Origin: Armatimonadota bacterium
GTDB taxonomy: Bacteria > Sysuimicrobiota > Sysuimicrobiia > Sysuimicrobiales > Humicultoraceae
Length of the DNA stretch: 8,157 nucleotides
NCBI GenBank assembly: GCA_016199305.1
Contig: JACQGZ010000313.1
Span: forward strand, 1-8,157
Reading direction: 5' to 3'
Shown: piece by piece, positions 4,910-8,157 of the stretch
Numbering within the stretch: the stretch's first letter is position 1
Layout: every line of letters begins with the position of its first letter
Translations under genes and position numbers: made by a program
The notes under the pieces: generated by a model
What the model saw: only the letters and a program-made list of their open reading frames with translations
Databases searched by the model: none
Told to the model about the DNA's origin: nothing

Positions 4910-6070
4910 TTACGTCGAGGAAAAGCCCCGCCGGTCGAAGCTGTAGACCTTGCCGTTGGCGCGCAGCCGCACCGGGTTGCGCCAGAGGGAATGGACGGCG
5001 CGGAGGAAGAGCGCGATGCGCTTGGCCTCCAGCTTGCGCTCCTCGTCCCGGTGGACGAGGGTGAGATCCCGGTGGTGCCCCACCTCCACCTCCACGTGGG
5101 GCTGGCCCTTGTGCTCCTTCTGGTCGATCAGCATGTCCCGCACGCGCTGGACGTCGTAGGATTTCTGCTTCTCCTTGGGATCGTAGACGAAGATGTCCAG
5201 CCGCCGGATCAGCTCCTCGGTGAGGGCGTCCTGAATGAGCATGACGTCCTCGTAGTAGGTGCGGGCGTCCAGCGCCGCGTCGAACCCGCGTCCGTCCCGG
5301 ATCGCCTTGAAGAGACTGTAGCCGATGGTGTAGGGGGCAGGGCGGCTGCTCAGCTGCACCGAGATGGAGACCCATTCCTGCGGATCGAGGATCTCCCGCA
5401 GCAGTTCCGCCTCGACGAAGGTGGCCCAGCCCTCGTTGATGATGTGCGTGCGCTGGATCAGGTCGAAGTACTCCGCCTCCTCGCGCACCGACTGGAGGAG
5501 GTGGCGCTCGTAGTCCTCCAGCGGCGCCCGCTCCTCCAGGAAGTAGATCAGCCGCCGCCGCCGCACGTCCGGGTCGCGTTCGAAGGCGTTCACCGTCGTG
5601 GCCACGGTGAGGAGGGCGTCGAGGAGGGCCTCCACCTTTTCCCGCCCGTGTTTGCCCTCGTACCGTCGGATCAGGCGGGCGTGCAGTTCCGCCTCGTTGA
5701 GCATGTTCTTGTTCGACTTGCGATACCAGTGGTTGTTCTTGAAGAAGTCCAGGTGCCCGAAGACGTGGGCGATCACCAGGACGTTCTGCAGGTAGGTGTT
5801 GCCGGCGCGCAGGAAGGCGTGGGAGGGGCGCGTGTTCAGCACCAGCTCCAGGATGCTGAAGAGCTCCTTGTTCTGCTGGGCCACCAGCTCTTTGTAGGCG
5901 CCGCCCCAGTACCAGTGGATGAAGCGATTGGGCAGGCCCATGCTGGCCACTTCCGCGATCTCGTCGCTGTCGGTCAGGCGGAAGTAGACCGGGTCGAAGG
6001 AGAGCCCGCGGGAGCGGGCCAGCGCCTCGATCCGTTCAATGATCGGCGCGTAGCGCTGCAGCGAGTCCAC
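4910..6070 (-). CDS. spoVR: SpoVR family protein, compact form
   Basis: SpoVR is named for a Bacillus gene needed for normal spore cortex formation, but homologues (for example YcgB) are widespread in bacteria that do not sporulate, and the biochemical role is unknown. Clear family motifs include MGLPNRFIHW (44-53), IAHVFGHLDFFKNN (100-113, with His102 and His106), INEGWATFVE (211-220) and APYTIGYSLFKAI (245-257). The C-terminal part (about 285-380) also follows the family. At 386 residues it is roughly 80 shorter than my recollection of the Bacillus protein (about 468). Both ends align in outline, so the loss lies in the middle, about residues 160-185. It starts at GTG 6070, overlapping the yhbH end by 35 bases; a stop 27 bases upstream excludes earlier starts. 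No strong ribosome binding site is seen, so coupled translation is likely. It is the last gene of prkA-yhbH-spoVR. Confidence 0.93.
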   Translation of the reverse strand: MDSLQRYAPIIERIEALARSRGLSFDPVYFRLTDSDEIAEVASMGLPNRFIHWYWGGAYKELVAQQNKELFSILELVLNTRPSHAFLRAGNTYLQNVLVIAHVFGHLDFFKNNHWYRKSNKNMLNEAELHARLIRRYEGKHGREKVEALLDALLTVATTVNAFERDPDVRRRRLIYFLEERAPLEDYERHLLQSVREEAEYFDLIQRTHIINEGWATFVEAELLREILDPQEWVSISVQLSSRPAPYTIGYSLFKAIRDGRGFDAALDARTYYEDVMLIQDALTEELIRRLDIFVYDPKEKQKSYDVQRVRDMLIDQKEHKGQPHVEVEVGHHRDLTLVHRDEERKLEAKRIALFLRAVHSLWRNPVRLRANGKVYSFDRRGFSST

Positions 6071-7205
6071 GGCTCTGTTCCCGGGTGAGGATGGTCAGGA
6101 AATCCCCCATGGCGGCGCGGATCGTCTCCACGTCCACCAGGTTGGCGAAGGTGGCGTTGGGGTGGCGGCGGGCGTGCTCGTGCACGTACTCGGAGAACCC
6201 GCCGACCCCCCGCCCGCCGGGGTTGACGTGCCCGTAGCAGATGAGGTCGAACCGCCGCAGCGCCTCCTCGTAGCGGCGCTTGGCCAGATCGAAGTCCCCC
6301 GAACTGGTCTCCCCGTCGGTGAAGAGAAAGAGGAACTTGTCGTACTCGGTCGTGCCTTCCAGCAGCGCCATCGCCTTCTCGAAGCCCGTGGAGATGTGCG
6401 TGCCGCCGCTGGACTCAACGCAGAAGAAGTCATCGCGGACCTTCTCCGTGGCCACGTCCTGGAAGACGACGTAGCGGCGCAGGTTGGTCGGGTAGCGCCG
6501 CTCCAGGTAATACCAGAGGACGAAGATCGTCTTGCGCACCAGCGCCAGGTACTCCCCGCGCATCGACCCCGAGATGTCCAGGACGTAGACCTCCAGGGAG
6601 CGGTGGTTGCGGTAGGTGGTGGGGTCCTCGATGAAGTACCACCCGTCCTGCCGGAGGTCCACGTCGTAGTCCAGCATGCCCCGCTCCCGCACGCTGCGCA
6701 GCAGCGACTGCAGCATGGTCTCTTCCAGGTTGAGGTCGGGGCGCAGCCCGATGCGATCCAGGTCGTCTAGCTCGGGCATGTCCTCGCTCTCCACCTCCCC
6801 CGCCGCGGCCGACAGGTGCAGGGGGGGCAGGTGGATCTCCTCGAGCAACACCTCCTGGGCCAGGCGGACGAACTCATCGAAGTCCAGCTCCACCCGCAGT
6901 TCTCGGCCGTGGTGGTCTCCACCCAGCAGCCCTCCCAGCGCCTGCACCTCCTCCTCGCCGCCGTCCCGTCCGCCGCGGGTGCCGTCCCCCCCGGCGGCGC
7001 CCTTGCCCTGCGCCAGGACGGTGGCCTCCTCCCCGTAGCGGAGGGTGGGCAGGTCGAGGGTGGCGATCTGGGTCTTCACCCGCCCGTCGATGACCAGTTC
7101 CTTCTGCTGGATGAGTTCGTTCAGGTTCTGCTTGAGGTACTCCCGCAGCAGCTGGTCGTGTTTGTACTGCGCAATGCGGGCGCGGTGAATCCGCAGGGGG
7201 ACCAC
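6036..7205 (-). CDS. yhbH: YhbH/YeaH family protein (DUF444) with a von Willebrand A-like domain
   Basis: DUF444 proteins are the constant partners of PrkA. In Bacillus YhbH is linked to sporulation, and in E. coli YeaH acts with the kinase YeaG in starvation survival; the mechanism is unresolved. The 389-residue protein has a basic, helical N-terminus (1-50), a Gly/Asp/Glu-rich low-complexity linker (about 67-105), and a C-terminal vWA-like fold. The metal-binding MIDAS residues appear complete: DISGS (Asp210, Ser212, Ser214), Thr269 in SGGTHIS and Asp297 in FTDGE. The family phrase MLDYDVDLRQDGWYF is at 177-191. GTG at 7205 is chosen because GGAG (7218-7215) lies 9 bases upstream inside the end of prkA, and only two bases separate the prkA stop from this start. 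The 3' end overlaps spoVR. The intact MIDAS suggests it binds a partner protein through a metal ion, but that is inference. Confidence 0.93.
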   Translation of the reverse strand: MVPLRIHRARIAQYKHDQLLREYLKQNLNELIQQKELVIDGRVKTQIATLDLPTLRYGEEATVLAQGKGAAGGDGTRGGRDGGEEEVQALGGLLGGDHHGRELRVELDFDEFVRLAQEVLLEEIHLPPLHLSAAAGEVESEDMPELDDLDRIGLRPDLNLEETMLQSLLRSVRERGMLDYDVDLRQDGWYFIEDPTTYRNHRSLEVYVLDISGSMRGEYLALVRKTIFVLWYYLERRYPTNLRRYVVFQDVATEKVRDDFFCVESSGGTHISTGFEKAMALLEGTTEYDKFLFLFTDGETSSGDFDLAKRRYEEALRRFDLICYGHVNPGGRGVGGFSEYVHEHARRHPNATFANLVDVETIRAAMGDFLTILTREQSRGLAAALRADH

Positions 7206-7207
7206 GC

Positions 7208-8157
7208 CTAGAAGCTCCGGCCGATGATCTTGAAGAGCGCCCGGGCGCAGACCGGGCAGTAGCCCTGCTCCTCGATGGCGGTGCGGTAGAGGACGTCGAG
7301 CAGTTCCTGGCTGGGCGCGTCGAACTCCTCGCTCTTCTCGTAGAGGCGCAGCAGGTTCTTGATCTTGTTGAAGACGATCTCGTTGATCACCGGGCGCAGG
7401 TGCTCGTTGTCCTTGTAGGACATCTTGCGCAGTTCCTCCCGGCGTTCCAGCAGGACGTTCTCGAAGGCCACGCGGCCCTGACGGCTGATCTGCCGCTTCT
7501 GCACCATGATCCCCTCGACCTCATCGACCAGTTCCTTCTCCGTGTCCGTCAGGGTCTCGCCGCCCACCCGCCGCGCCGCCGCCTCGAGGTAATTGAGGTA
7601 GAGGTTCTGGCCGTAGTCATAGAAGTGCGTGGGCACGATCTCTTCCACGATCAGGTCGATCTTCTTGTTGATGAACTCTACCTTTGTCTCCTCGAACTGT
7701 TTGAGCAGTTCTTTCAGGTTCAGGTCCTTGATGGACTGGTGCTCAAAGGTGCGCTCGACGGCCGCGGAGATGGTCTCCAGATCGATGCAGCGATCCGCCA
7801 GCGTGTATCCGTAGGAGAACGCGTCTTCAAAGAAGCGCGGGGAGAGACCGCGCAGCCCTTGGGACTCCTCGCGGGTCTTCAGCGCGTACCGGGCCGCCAG
7901 TTCGTAGACGTCCTCGGGGACATGCTTCTCTTCACCCCGGATCCGGTTTGCCCGTTCCACCAGCGTCTTGTAGATCTTCTTCTCACCGTCCAGGTCCACG
8001 TTATAGGGGAAGTCGATCTTGTGGATCCGTCCCCGCAGCGGCTCCATGATGTCCTCGGAGACGAAGACGGTGTACTCGGGGTAGTTGCTGTGGCCGATCA
8101 CCACTTCGTCCACGTGCACGGTCGGGAAGTTGGCCAGGTCGATGCGCTTGGACTGGA
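7208..8157 (-). CDS. prkA: PrkA family serine protein kinase / AAA+ protein (C-terminal part)
   Basis: PrkA is a serine protein kinase-like protein with an AAA+ core, also reported in Bacillus to act as an ATP-dependent protease, and linked to sporulation or stress. Only the C-terminal 316 codons are here; the frame stays open to the window edge, so the Walker motifs lie outside. The visible part starts with the end of the AAA+ region: LANFPTVHVDEVVIGHSNYP, followed by MEPLRGRIHKIDFPYNVDL. It then has the PrkA C-terminal domain, with FFEDAFSYGYTLADRCIDLE, IDLIVEEIVPTHFYDYGQNL and long charged helices. The last residues contain YCPVCARAL, a CxxC pair that I believe recurs in the family. The reading frame continues upstream of the GTG at 8119 with family-like residues, so that GTG is not the start. 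It is the first visible gene of the prkA-yhbH-spoVR operon; its promoter is outside. Confidence 0.94.
   Translation of the reverse strand, partial: QSKRIDLANFPTVHVDEVVIGHSNYPEYTVFVSEDIMEPLRGRIHKIDFPYNVDLDGEKKIYKTLVERANRIRGEEKHVPEDVYELAARYALKTREESQGLRGLSPRFFEDAFSYGYTLADRCIDLETISAAVERTFEHQSIKDLNLKELLKQFEETKVEFINKKIDLIVEEIVPTHFYDYGQNLYLNYLEAAARRVGGETLTDTEKELVDEVEGIMVQKRQISRQGRVAFENVLLERREELRKMSYKDNEHLRPVINEIVFNKIKNLLRLYEKSEEFDAPSQELLDVLYRTAIEEQGYCPVCARALFKIIGRSF
7215..7218 (-). promoter_or_regulatory. Ribosome binding site of yhbH within the prkA end
   Basis: GGAG on the minus strand lies 9 bases before the yhbH GTG and inside the last codons of prkA. This supports the GTG start and coupled translation of the two genes. 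Confidence 0.55.

Noticed and set aside
4871..4910. A strong intrinsic terminator between BFN and spoVR
   Set aside because: The stem is imperfect and no real T-run follows on either strand, so it is listed only as a weak stem-loop.
4805..6088. Plus-strand open frame of about 427 codons opposite spoVR
   Set aside because: It begins inside the BFN gene and is the antisense shadow of spoVR, with a Val/Leu/His/Asp-rich composition and no motif.
6162..7211. Several plus-strand frames opposite yhbH
   Set aside because: They are low-complexity antisense frames over an intact DUF444 gene with complete MIDAS residues.
4910..8157. Evidence that the organism makes spores
   Set aside because: prkA, yhbH and spoVR families are common in non-sporulating bacteria, so the operon alone does not show sporulation.
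1..8157. A new defence, mobile or CRISPR-like system
   Set aside because: All eight genes belong to known housekeeping or stress families. I see no transposase, integrase, spacer-repeat array, tRNA, terminal repeats or composition break.

Overview
The window is a dense, GC-rich bacterial chromosome segment with eight protein genes or gene ends and one real divergent intergenic region. Seven of the eight run on the minus strand. The exception is a plus-strand bifunctional-nuclease-family gene near the middle. Codons end mostly in G or C, starts are often GTG, and spacers are short or overlapping. The murT-gatD pair points to a Gram-positive-type or other Terrabacteria lineage with lipid II amidation. 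The prkA-yhbH-spoVR set is known from spore formers but also from many non-sporulating bacteria, so it does not prove sporulation. I cannot name the taxon from sequence alone; a GC-rich, poorly cultivated Terrabacteria lineage is my best inference.

Read in the direction of minus-strand transcription (right to left), the layout is as follows. First comes the C-terminal half of prkA (8157-7208, N-terminus outside the window), then yhbH/DUF444 (7205-6036) after 2 bases, then spoVR (6070-4910) overlapping yhbH by 35 bases. This is a tightly coupled stress or sporulation operon. It converges on the plus-strand DUF151/BFN gene (4383-4859), with about 50 bases between the two stops. BFN is divergent from lemA-htpX (4177-3632 and 3622-2699) across a 205-base region that holds a strong extended -10 promoter and possibly overlapping promoters on both strands. 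After a 146-base spacer comes a secreted 3xLysM-NlpC/P60 cell-wall hydrolase (2552-1497), then murT (1465-77), then the first 27 codons of gatD (80-1), which overlaps murT by GTGA.

The genes fall into three functional groups. These are a PrkA kinase/AAA+ module with its two usual partners, a membrane-quality-control pair (LemA and the zinc protease HtpX), and a cell-wall group (peptidoglycan hydrolase plus the MurT-GatD lipid II amidating enzyme). All are recognisable families. I see no mobile element, RNA gene, CRISPR array or clearly new system. The points most worth a second look are the short SpoVR, the possible bidirectional promoter, the recent LysM duplication, the small palindromes in two leaders, and the unusual start contexts of murT and gatD.
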